Origin: Pyrinomonadaceae bacterium
GTDB lineage: Bacteria > Acidobacteriota > Blastocatellia > Pyrinomonadales > Pyrinomonadaceae
Direction: 5' to 3'
Length of the DNA stretch: 5,199 nucleotides
Assembly (NCBI GenBank): GCA_013813825.1
Contig: JACCRA010000699.1
Span: 1 to 5,199, forward strand
Positions 1 to 5,199 of the stretch are shown piece after piece. The notes under the pieces were generated by a model that ran no database searches, had not been told where the DNA came from, and worked only from the letters and a program-made list of their open reading frames with translations. A program made the translations under genes and the position numbers. Positions within the stretch are counted from its first letter, which is position 1. The number at the start of each line of letters is the position of its first letter.

Positions 1-1350
1 TCCGGCAGCAGTGGAGGCGGCAGCGGAACGGTCAGTTACTCAGTTGCAGCAAATACCAACTCTAGTCTCCGCGCCGGTACAATAGTCATTGCCGGTCAAA
101 CACTTACTGTAACCCAAGCTGGGAGCAGTGGAGTTGTCGGGCTACAATATTATTCACTACCAAGACCGGTTCGGCTCTTGGATACGCGACTGGGGGCGCC
201 GGCGTGTGATGCGCCCGGTGGGCCGCTGGCTGGCGGGGCGGTGCGCACCGAGAACGCACGCGTGACTTGCGGCGGAATTACCATTCCTGCTGACGCTCAA
301 GCCATTGTAGGCAACGCTACAGCGATCAACACCGTGCCGGGTGGTGTTGCTGGTTACATCACGCTGTACCCTAGTGGAGCGCCACGCCCGACCGTCTCGA
401 ACCTGAACTACGTGCCTAATCAGATCGTGCCTAATGCTTTCACCGTCGGCTTGGGCGGTGACGGGGCATTCAACATTTACGCTACTTCGGGCGTTAACTT
501 CATCGTCGATATCACCGGCTACTACGCTCCACCCGGCACCGGAGGTCTCTACTACCACCCGTTGCCGACCCCCGTTCGGCTGCTGGATACAAGGCTTGGA
601 CAACCAGCCTGCGATACGCCCGATACTGCGCTGACCGGCGGCGCGAGCCGCACACAGAATTTACGCACGACCTGCGGCGGGGTGACGATTCCATCGAGCG
701 CGCTCGTCGCGGTTGGCAATGCTACTGTCGTTAATGACGTGGTAGGTGCGACCGACGGCTATATTACGCTTTACCCGAGCGGGTCGGGGCTACCGACTGC
801 CTCGAACTTGAATTATGTGCCGGGGCAGGTGGTCCCCAACGCGTTCACGGTCGGGCTGGGAGGTGACGGGGCTTTCAACATCTTCGCTTCATCATCAACC
901 AATTTCATTGTGGATATTACGGGCTACTACAGCGATCAAGCTACCGACATCAACGGAACAGGGCTACTGTATTATGCCTTACCGAACCCGGTCCGGTTGC
1001 TCGACACTAGGGCGGGACAACCCGCATGCGACGCTCCCGGCACGCCGCTCTCAAGCGGCGCCACGCGCACCGAAGCGGCGCGCACCGTGTGCCTGGGGAT
1101 TCCGTCAATCGCTTCGGTAGTTGTCGGCAACGCGACGGTGGTTAACACCACAGCAGGCTCGGCGAGCGGCTACATTACCTTATACCCGAGCGGCGCGGCG
1201 CAGCCGACGGTCTCGAATCTGAACTACGTGCCGGGTCAGGTGGTGCCGAACTCCTTCACAGTCGGGCTTGGTAGCGACGGGGCCTTCAACATCTACGCTT
1301 CGTCGTCAACCCATTTCATTGCCGACGTGACCGGGTATTTCGCCCCGTAA
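1..1350 (+). CDS. Secreted modular protein: BACON-like domain plus three LLDTR/GYF repeats (5' end outside window)
   Basis: The frame is open from base 1, so the start and any signal peptide lie upstream; 449 residues are visible. Residues 8-40 (GSGTVSYSVAANT..., then AGTIVIAGQTLTVTQ) look like the C-terminal strands of a BACON-type beta-sandwich. Three tandem modules follow, starting near residues 48, 183 and 323. Each opens with a YY..LP.PVRLLDTR block, carries GYITLYPSG, SNLNYVP, FTVGLG and DGAFNI, and ends in GYY or GYF. Each has two cysteines 21 residues apart (69/90, 204/225, 343/364), suggesting one disulfide per module and an extracytoplasmic location. Modules of this kind occur in secreted proteins of actinobacteria and acidobacteria; their function is not known to me, and surface or carbohydrate binding is only a guess. 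The protein ends right after module 3 with no sorting signal or membrane anchor. No catalytic motif is visible. Confidence 0.88.
   Translation, partial: SGSSGGGSGTVSYSVAANTNSSLRAGTIVIAGQTLTVTQAGSSGVVGLQYYSLPRPVRLLDTRLGAPACDAPGGPLAGGAVRTENARVTCGGITIPADAQAIVGNATAINTVPGGVAGYITLYPSGAPRPTVSNLNYVPNQIVPNAFTVGLGGDGAFNIYATSGVNFIVDITGYYAPPGTGGLYYHPLPTPVRLLDTRLGQPACDTPDTALTGGASRTQNLRTTCGGVTIPSSALVAVGNATVVNDVVGATDGYITLYPSGSGLPTASNLNYVPGQVVPNAFTVGLGGDGAFNIFASSSTNFIVDITGYYSDQATDINGTGLLYYALPNPVRLLDTRAGQPACDAPGTPLSSGATRTEAARTVCLGIPSIASVVVGNATVVNTTAGSASGYITLYPSGAAQPTVSNLNYVPGQVVPNSFTVGLGSDGAFNIYASSSTHFIADVTGYFAP
142..1347 (+). repeat. Three tandem intragenic protein modules (~127-140 codons each)
   Basis: The modules begin at about 142, 547 and 967; the last ends at 1347. 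Spacing is 135 then 140 codons, the extra length being a linker (SDQATDINGTG) between modules 2 and 3. Amino-acid blocks are nearly identical, but the codons differ: in the shared GYITLYPSG block, eight of nine codons vary synonymously among the three copies. This points to an old duplication kept by selection on the protein, not a recent DNA duplication or assembly artefact. Confidence 0.9.
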
Positions 1351-1441
1351 CTGAGTACGCCGTCTTATGCAGAGTTGAAGTGAAAGAGCCAGTCGAGGTA
1401 AAGAATTAAAGAGGCGCGGAGCTTGAGTCCGACAATAAGGT

Positions 1442-1499
1442 AAGCCCCGGAGAAGTGGAAGAAAACCGATGCGGAATTTCTTTCGCCCCTCCGGGGCTT
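1442..1499. repeat. Inverted repeat with 11-bp perfect arms in the convergent intergenic region
   Basis: AAGCCCCGGAG (1442-1452) is perfectly complementary to CTCCGGGGCTT (1489-1499), with 36 bases between. The right arm can instead form a local hairpin, GCCCC-TCC-GGGGC (1485-1497), so the two folds exclude each other. There is no T-run on either side, so this is not a textbook intrinsic terminator, although a hairpin between convergent genes could limit read-through from both. The preceding stretch, 1351-1441, shows nothing recognisable. Confidence 0.6.
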
Positions 1500-1521
1500 G
1501 TTGATCTGTTCGACGATTGGT

Positions 1522-1586
1522 CCCACAGCTCACGCGGTGGGCTACTGATCTACCGCGCCTCCGGCGCTGCAAACCCGCCCCGGTAG
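1522..1586 (-). repeat. REP-like palindromic element (GTAG foot plus imperfect hairpin) with a second hairpin
   Basis: Read on the minus strand, GTAG (1545-1542) lies directly 5' of an imperfect hairpin: CCCACCGC, loop GTGA, GCTGTGGG (1541-1522), with one mismatched pair in the stem. A GTAG tetranucleotide at the foot of a mismatched hairpin is the architecture known for enterobacterial REP sequences recognised by RAYT transposases. A second hairpin, GCGCC-TCC-GGCGC (1555-1567 on +), lies beside it, enclosed by CTACCG (1550-1555) and CGGTAG (1581-1586). No transposase gene is in the window, and copy number cannot be judged here. Confidence 0.45.
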
Positions 1587-1588
1587 TC

Positions 1589-3586
1589 TTACTTCTTCAT
1601 CTGAATCTCTTTCAACAATTCTTCGCGAAAATAGCCGGACGGAATTGTGCCTTGCTTCATGTAGAGCAGGTGAAAATCTTTGGGCGAGAAGCGGTCGCCA
1701 GCGAGTTTGGCGGCTTCTGTGCGGAGCGCGAAAATCTGGTCTTTGCCGAGGCGGTAGGTAATCGCCTGCGTCGGCCATTTGGAGTAGCGGAAGATGGCGC
1801 GCTCACTGGATTCGCAACTGGCGCGCTTGGCGTCGCTTTTGAGCGTCGCGGCGTCGCGGCAGGAGCCGGATTGGAAGTTGACGACTTGGGAGAAAAGGTC
1901 AACGGCGTCGTCGTAGATCATCCGTCCGGTGTGAATGCCGGTGTCGATGCGAACGCGGAGGTCGCGGTAGAGCTTGCCTTGCAGTTGGTAGAGGCGCTCT
2001 TCGGGCGTGTAAAAGCCGTTGGGAAAATTGGGCTGGGTTTCGGCCATCAAGGCTTCGGAATAGAGCGCCCAGCCTTCGGAGGCGAGAGAGTCCTGCCACA
2101 TTGAGGAAGAATCTTCGACCGCGCCGGGCGTCAGCCAGCGGACGGGGGCGATCAGGTCGCGGTACTGCGTCATCACTTTGTAGTGCCAGTCGTGGCCGGG
2201 GAAGCCCTCGTGCGCGGAGAGATCGGCGAGAGCCGAGCGGTTGTTCTCCTTTAAGGCCGCCACATCGTTGTCGGTCGTAGTGACGTAGAAGCGGCCGACG
2301 CCGCTGTTCTTAAAAATTGGCGCGGGATAATAAGCCGCGCCGTCGATGGAGGCGCGCAGGGGCGGCGGCGTCTCGACCACTTCGAGCTTGTAATCCGCCG
2401 GCACGTCGAAGACGCCGGACTGGCGGCCGTAATCGACGAGACGACGCGCGGCCTCGTCGTACCACTTGACCATTTCGGCATCGGACTTCGGATAGTCTTT
2501 GCCGAGTTCGTCGAAGACGGTGCGGACGGCTTGGTTGCCGTCGGCGGGCAGTATTAAATTCTTGCGCTTGCCGATCTCGCGGGCGAGGGCGATCATCTCG
2601 TTCTGCGTCGCCTGCACAATCGGCATCGCTTCTTCGTAAAGCTGCCCGGCCGTCTTGTCGATCCTGAGATTGTTCTTCACCGCCCAGTTGTATTCTTCTT
2701 CGCCCATCGCGTAGCGGTCGGCGCGAAACTGCGATTTGAGCGCCTCGATGCCCGGCTTCTTCACGTCGTCGAAAAACGTCCGCGCGACGTAATCGCGTAA
2801 GCCGAGGTAAGCCGCCGCCGCGCCCTTGCCGGCCTCTGTGAGCTGTTTGAGCAGTTCGTCGCGCTGTGCGCCGGAGGCAAGGCGGTCGGCGGCGAGTTGC
2901 GGCAGCGTCTCCGCGAAATACTTGGCGTTGGCTTCGGACGTGTTGATGCCGTTGCGTCGCAGCATTCGTTGATCGGGCGTGTTGCCGGATTTCACTCCGG
3001 CGGTGATCTGCTCTTGCGCGACTTTCAAGAACTGCGGGACAGTGCCGACGCGCTTGACGACGAGCGACCATTCTTCCGGCGTGCCGTAAGTTTTATCGCC
3101 GGTCTGCGTCAGGCCTTGCAGTTGCCAGTCGATGGCGCGGAAAGGCTCGTCGGTGTAAGTGTCGAGGGCGCGCTCCTGATATTTTCGCGTCTGGTGCTGG
3201 CGCAACAAAAAGCTGATTTGCGCCAGCGCCACTTCGCGATCAATCCGCAAGTTCGGCGAAAGCGATGCGGGCGCCATGCCCTCGAAAATCTTCCGCGCTT
3301 CAGCGAGCCAGCGGTCTTCCTCAGTGATGGCCGCCGGCGAATGATCGCGCAATTTGCCGTCCACTGCGAGCAAATTGGGATCGAGTCCCGCGCCGCCAAG
3401 ATAAGTATTGACCGTCGGGTTACGCCGCAGAAACTCGCGCACGTAAGCATCGTGCGCTTTCCTAAACACTTGATCACCAGCGGCGGCCGCAGCCGAATTT
3501 CGCGCTTTGCTTTGCGCGGCGGATCGCTGTTGCACGTAGGACGTTACCGTGAGCAGCACGGCAAGGATCAATAAAAGTTTTCTCAT
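1589..3586 (-). CDS. Exported DUF885 family protein, putative metallopeptidase
   Basis: This is a complete 665-residue protein. It starts with a signal peptide: MRK, a hydrophobic core over about residues 4-18, and a likely cleavage site after SAA (residue 24). No lipobox cysteine is present, so a soluble periplasmic or secreted enzyme is likely. The DUF885 pattern runs the full length. HEGFPGH at 459-465 matches the family's HExxPGH motif; SEGWALYSE follows with Glu504, a candidate third metal ligand by analogy with gluzincins. Y601..WPTQA..Y..G and the FHLLYMKQG block (638-646) complete the C-terminal signature. The family is generally regarded as metallopeptidase-like; substrate is unknown, peptides being the default guess. 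Length is normal for a DUF885 protein. The only two cysteines, 576 and 591, could form a disulfide. The ATG at 3586 is supported by GGAAGG seven bases upstream and by the signal peptide. It is convergent with the repeat-protein gene. Confidence 0.93.
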   Translation of the reverse strand: MRKLLLILAVLLTVTSYVQQRSAAQSKARNSAAAAAGDQVFRKAHDAYVREFLRRNPTVNTYLGGAGLDPNLLAVDGKLRDHSPAAITEEDRWLAEARKIFEGMAPASLSPNLRIDREVALAQISFLLRQHQTRKYQERALDTYTDEPFRAIDWQLQGLTQTGDKTYGTPEEWSLVVKRVGTVPQFLKVAQEQITAGVKSGNTPDQRMLRRNGINTSEANAKYFAETLPQLAADRLASGAQRDELLKQLTEAGKGAAAAYLGLRDYVARTFFDDVKKPGIEALKSQFRADRYAMGEEEYNWAVKNNLRIDKTAGQLYEEAMPIVQATQNEMIALAREIGKRKNLILPADGNQAVRTVFDELGKDYPKSDAEMVKWYDEAARRLVDYGRQSGVFDVPADYKLEVVETPPPLRASIDGAAYYPAPIFKNSGVGRFYVTTTDNDVAALKENNRSALADLSAHEGFPGHDWHYKVMTQYRDLIAPVRWLTPGAVEDSSSMWQDSLASEGWALYSEALMAETQPNFPNGFYTPEERLYQLQGKLYRDLRVRIDTGIHTGRMIYDDAVDLFSQVVNFQSGSCRDAATLKSDAKRASCESSERAIFRYSKWPTQAITYRLGKDQIFALRTEAAKLAGDRFSPKDFHLLYMKQGTIPSGYFREELLKEIQMKK

Positions 3587-3593
3587 TCTTGTA

Positions 3594-3599
3594 CCTTCC
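3594..3599 (-). promoter_or_regulatory. Ribosome binding site of the DUF885 gene
   Basis: GGAAGG on the minus strand sits seven bases before the ATG at 3586. Together with the signal peptide that begins at this ATG, it fixes the start. Confidence 0.65.
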
Positions 3600-3608
3600 G
3601 ATTAAAGA

Positions 3609-3649
3609 TGGACGACAGAGGGTAACTAATTGATGAGGTGTGGACGACA
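3609..3649. promoter_or_regulatory. Paired 9-bp direct repeats upstream of the DUF885 gene
   Basis: TGGACGACA occurs at 3609-3617 and again at 3641-3649, 32 bp apart start to start, which is about three helical turns and so on the same face of the DNA. The pair lies 23-63 bp upstream of the DUF885 start. A possible minus-strand -10 box, TAGAAT (3669-3664), lies just beyond with no good -35; if real, the repeats would fall in the 5' leader. A regulator-binding site is an inference from position and phasing only. Confidence 0.3.
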
Positions 3650-3688
3650 ATCAGTTGGCAACAATTCTATCGCCGATAAACAACTTGG

Positions 3689-3844
3689 GGTTGGGCGCAA
3701 CTTAAGGCAACGCATCACAGCCACTTCGCGTCTCAAGGATTGAGCATAGCAATGACCCACATGGCCGCTGAGGGGCGGTCAAAAAAGTTGGGCAATTCTC
3801 CTGTGGATTCCGCCCGGTGTGAGCGCACCGGGCGGCTTTTTTTT
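3689..3844 (+). ncRNA. Possible small RNA gene ending at an orphan terminator
   Basis: A strong + strand terminator (3810-3844) has no + strand gene before it: both flanking genes are on the minus strand. A plausible promoter precedes it: TTGGCA (3655-3660, five of six matches to the -35 consensus), 16 bases, then a poor -10, TAAACA (3677-3682), giving a start near 3689. The predicted transcript of about 155 nt can fold: GCGCAACTT (3695-3703) pairs with AAGTTGGGC (3785-3793) with one mismatch. This helix encloses two hairpins, CTCAA-GGA-TTGAG (3732-3744) and GGCCGC-TGAGGG-GCGGTC (3763-3780, one G-T pair). It matches no RNA family I know. The terminator is solid; the exact RNA, its start and its fold are inference. 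Confidence 0.27.
3810..3844 (+). terminator. Strong rho-independent terminator on the + strand
   Basis: CCGCCCGGTG (3810-3819) and CACCGGGCGG (3826-3835) form a perfect 10-bp GC-rich stem around a six-base loop, followed by C and eight T (3837-3844). On the minus strand the hairpin is preceded, not followed, by the homopolymer, so it acts in the + direction. Nothing annotated on + lies between the convergent DUF885 gene and this site, which is why a small RNA is suspected; stopping antisense transcription from entering the small-protein and M16 genes is an alternative role. Confidence 0.85.
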
Positions 3845-3855
3845 AAGAGTAGTCA

Positions 3856-3929
3856 GTAATTAGTAATCAGTTTTTAATACACTAAAGCCGTGCAAACTAA
3901 CACTAAGGTTTTTACTGATTACTGATCAC
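3856..3929. repeat. AT-rich inverted repeat built on an AGTAATCAGT unit
   Basis: The left arm 3856-3871 and right arm 3914-3929 match as a 16-bp inverted repeat with two mismatches; the inner 10 bp (AGTAATCAGT at 3862-3871, ACTGATTACT at 3914-3923) are perfect. The 42-base centre holds a near direct repeat, ACACTAAAG/ACACTAAGG (3879 and 3900). The right arm includes the stop codon of the small gene (3926-3928). Composition is much more AT-rich than the genes around it. A small non-autonomous repeat inserted at the gene end, or a weak transcription end for the minus-strand operon, are both possible; there is no T-run downstream on the minus strand. Confidence 0.5.
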
Positions 3930-4273
3930 TTCTTTTCCCCTGTGAACTTGAGCGCCGGGGCGATGGGCATATCGACGTTGATCTGGCCGCTGAGGCTGTG
4001 GCCTTCGACGTGGCCAGTGATTTTGGCGTTGAAGGTGCGCCCCTGATACGGGTAGGCGACGCCGGCAGTGAAACTGTCAGCCGCCGTCTGCAAGTCTTGG
4101 AGCGAAACGTCGCCGAGCTTCGAGCTGATGTTGCCCGTGTTGTCCGGCCGGAGATCGAGCGTCGCCGGGTGCTGGCCGAAAGGCGTCTTGACTTGCAACT
4201 CCCACGTCCCGAAGAGGACGCTGCCCGCGTCGGCCTCCGTCGCCTGCGCCGCGGTTCTCATCTCGTCTGCCAT
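3926..4273 (-). CDS. Small beta-rich protein (115 aa) paired with the M16 peptidase gene
   Basis: This is a complete protein of unassigned function. After an Ala/Glu-rich start (residues 1-16) comes GTWELQVKTPFGQHPATLDL (22-41), then glycine-spaced strands through TFNAKITGHVEGHSLSGQI (80-98) and a MPIAPALKFTG end (102-112). This alternation resembles the small lipocalin-like GTW...TPFG...G.V.G...SG domains seen alone or at the end of hydrolases in acidobacteria; the likeness is by eye. There is no signal peptide or membrane segment, so it is probably cytoplasmic and may bind a small ligand or a protein. The ATG at 4273 is chosen because AAGGAGA lies nine bases upstream; the open frame continues to 4429, but only by overlapping the peptidase gene. 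Four bases separate it from the peptidase stop codon, so the two are almost certainly cotranscribed. Confidence 0.8.
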   Translation of the reverse strand: MADEMRTAAQATEADAGSVLFGTWELQVKTPFGQHPATLDLRPDNTGNISSKLGDVSLQDLQTAADSFTAGVAYPYQGRTFNAKITGHVEGHSLSGQINVDMPIAPALKFTGEKK

Positions 4274-4277
4274 CTGG

Positions 4278-5199
4278 TTATGTCTCCTTGCGTTGTCCCG
4301 TGCTGTCGTAAAGTTCAATCGTCTCGGCGTAAGGCTGAACTTGAGCGCGGACAGCCGTTGCGTCGCCGACGATGACGATGGCGGCTGTGTCCGGCGCAAG
4401 TTGCTCACGTGCGACGCGGCGGACTTCATCGCGCGTCACGGCCTCAATTCGCTCGCGGTAAGTTTCCAGATAGTCCGCCGGCAGGCCGAACAATCTGATC
4501 TGCATCAGTTGGTCGATCAACCCGTCGAGCGTCTCCAGCCGGATGGGGAAGATGCCGGTCAGGTAGCTCTGGGCGTCGCGCAACTCTTTCTCCGACACCA
4601 AATTTTCCCGAATGCGACTTAACTCGTAGAAAAACTCTTTCAGCGAATCGCCGGTGACGGGCGTGCGAACTTCGGCGGTGGCGCGGAAACTGCCCGCCAC
4701 GCGGCGCGCATCGAGGCTGGTGTAAGCGCCATAGGTATAGCCCTTCTCCTCGCGCAAGTTCATGAAGAGTCGCGATGAAGCGTTCGCGCCGAGGATCGTG
4801 TGCATCACGAGCATCGGGAAATAGTCCGGGTCGGTGCGCTTGATTGCGGGGTTGGCGATGACGATGTTCGACTGGGCGGAGCCGGGGCGATCCACGAGAT
4901 AGGCGACACGAGCGGAGCGTTCGGGCAGGGCGGGGAAGCGTACCGGCTCGACATGGCCGGGCTGCCACGCGCCGAACAACTGCTCGACGCGGCGCAAGAC
5001 GGCTTCGCGCTCCACGTCACCGCCAACGATCAAGATGGCGTCGTTCGGGACAAACTTCTCGCGGTGGAATGCTGCCATCTGCTCGCGCGTCATCGCGCTG
5101 ATAGATGCGGGCGTCGGCGCGACAGTCGCATACGGGTGCTCGCCGTAGATGACTTTAGCGAGCCGCTCGTTGGCGAGAAACGACGGCTGGCCGCGTTGC
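4278..5199 (-). CDS. M16 family zinc metallopeptidase, C-terminal part (5' end outside window)
   Basis: The frame is open to the right edge, so the start and the HxxEH zinc-binding domain are not visible; 306 complete codons remain, numbered here from the edge. Residues 7-30 (FLANERLAKVIYGEHPY...) and the AFHREKFVPNDAILIVGGDV segment (43-62) are typical of the end of the first M16 domain. The second domain follows, with PDYFPMLVMHTILG and NLREEKGYTYGAYTS; Arg149 and Tyr156 correspond to the conserved R/Y pair that contacts substrate in M16 enzymes. The protein ends about 20 residues after the last IVIVGDA strand, usual for a single-chain ~450-residue M16 peptidase, though a longer two-unit protein cannot be excluded. 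Such enzymes degrade or process peptides. Whether it is exported cannot be told. The internal ATG at 5093 is not the start, since homology continues upstream. Confidence 0.92.
   Translation of the reverse strand, partial: QRGQPSFLANERLAKVIYGEHPYATVAPTPASISAMTREQMAAFHREKFVPNDAILIVGGDVEREAVLRRVEQLFGAWQPGHVEPVRFPALPERSARVAYLVDRPGSAQSNIVIANPAIKRTDPDYFPMLVMHTILGANASSRLFMNLREEKGYTYGAYTSLDARRVAGSFRATAEVRTPVTGDSLKEFFYELSRIRENLVSEKELRDAQSYLTGIFPIRLETLDGLIDQLMQIRLFGLPADYLETYRERIEAVTRDEVRRVAREQLAPDTAAIVIVGDATAVRAQVQPYAETIELYDSTGQRKET
4283..4289 (-). promoter_or_regulatory. Ribosome binding site that decides the small gene's start
   Basis: AAGGAGA, near-perfect Shine-Dalgarno sequence on the minus strand, lies nine bases before the ATG at 4273 and inside the last codons of the M16 gene. 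It rules in the 115-residue form over a longer 167-residue reading and suggests translational linkage with the upstream gene. Confidence 0.75.

Noticed and set aside
178..1350. A TTG at 178 as the start of the repeat protein
   Set aside because: It falls inside the conserved LLDTR motif of module 1, and the frame is open with domain-like sequence back to base 1.
1351..1588. Intrinsic terminator for the repeat-protein or DUF885 gene
   Set aside because: Hairpins are present but none is followed by a T-run on either strand.
2310..3071. Long minus-strand frame of 253 codons inside DUF885
   Set aside because: Arg/Ala-rich out-of-frame shadow of the DUF885 gene with no domain signature.
2897..3574. 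Long + strand open frame (225 codons) opposite the DUF885 gene, and another at 1517-2104
   Set aside because: Both are antisense to a well-supported coding gene, show no recognisable domain, and are expected from GC-biased codons.
3633..3743. Small + strand ORF of 36 codons with GAGGG ten bases upstream
   Set aside because: The ribosome site is weak and the product has no recognisable feature; it is kept only as a possibility for the unexplained + strand transcript.
3752..3859. Small + strand ORF of 35 codons
   Set aside because: It reads straight through the intrinsic terminator at 3810-3844, and no ribosome binding site precedes it.
3926..4429. A 167-residue version of the small protein
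   Set aside because: The extra N-terminus overlaps the M16 gene in another frame, while the ATG at 4273 has a near-perfect ribosome binding site.
4068..4622. + strand open frame across the M16/small-gene junction, and the one at 3998-4375
   Set aside because: Antisense to two supported genes; low-complexity composition typical of shadows.
4278..5093. ATG at 5093 as the M16 gene start
   Set aside because: M16-like sequence (FLANERLAKVIYGEHPY) continues in frame to the window edge.
1..5199. CRISPR array, tRNA, rRNA, known riboswitch or insertion sequence
   Set aside because: No regularly spaced identical repeats, cloverleaf pattern, known aptamer core or transposase was seen on either strand.

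Overview
The window holds four protein-coding genes of a moderately GC-rich bacterium. Two are cut by the window edges. Gene content suggests Acidobacteriota, perhaps class Blastocatellia: a BACON-like domain joined to LLDTR...GYF secreted repeats, a secreted DUF885 protein, an M16 peptidase next to a small beta-rich protein, and palindromic intergenic repeats. This placement is inference from general familiarity; there is no rRNA or marker gene to confirm it.

Layout. Positions 1-1350 (+) are the 3' end of a secreted modular protein: the end of a BACON-like beta domain, then three tandem ~130-residue modules, each with a conserved pair of cysteines. Positions 1351-1588 lie between two convergent genes and hold several palindromes, one resembling a REP element (GTAG foot plus imperfect hairpin). 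Positions 1589-3586 (-) encode a complete 665-residue exported DUF885 protein with an HExxPGH metal-site motif. Positions 3587-3925 are non-coding but busy: a pair of 9-bp direct repeats, a structured stretch ending in a strong + strand intrinsic terminator that no gene explains, and an AT-rich inverted repeat. Positions 3926-4273 (-) encode a 115-residue beta-rich protein, four bases downstream of the M16-family zinc peptidase gene that fills 4278-5199 (-) and runs off the right edge.

How the genes relate. The M16 peptidase and the small protein form a tight minus-strand pair, presumably one transcript. DUF885 is on the same strand but 339 bases further on, so it probably has its own promoter. 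Two of the four products belong to peptidase or peptidase-like families, and at least DUF885 and the repeat protein act outside the cytoplasm. No pathway links all four.

The most interesting parts are between genes: the orphan + strand terminator with a possible ~155-nt small RNA upstream, and the REP-like element between the convergent genes. Neither is proven from sequence alone.
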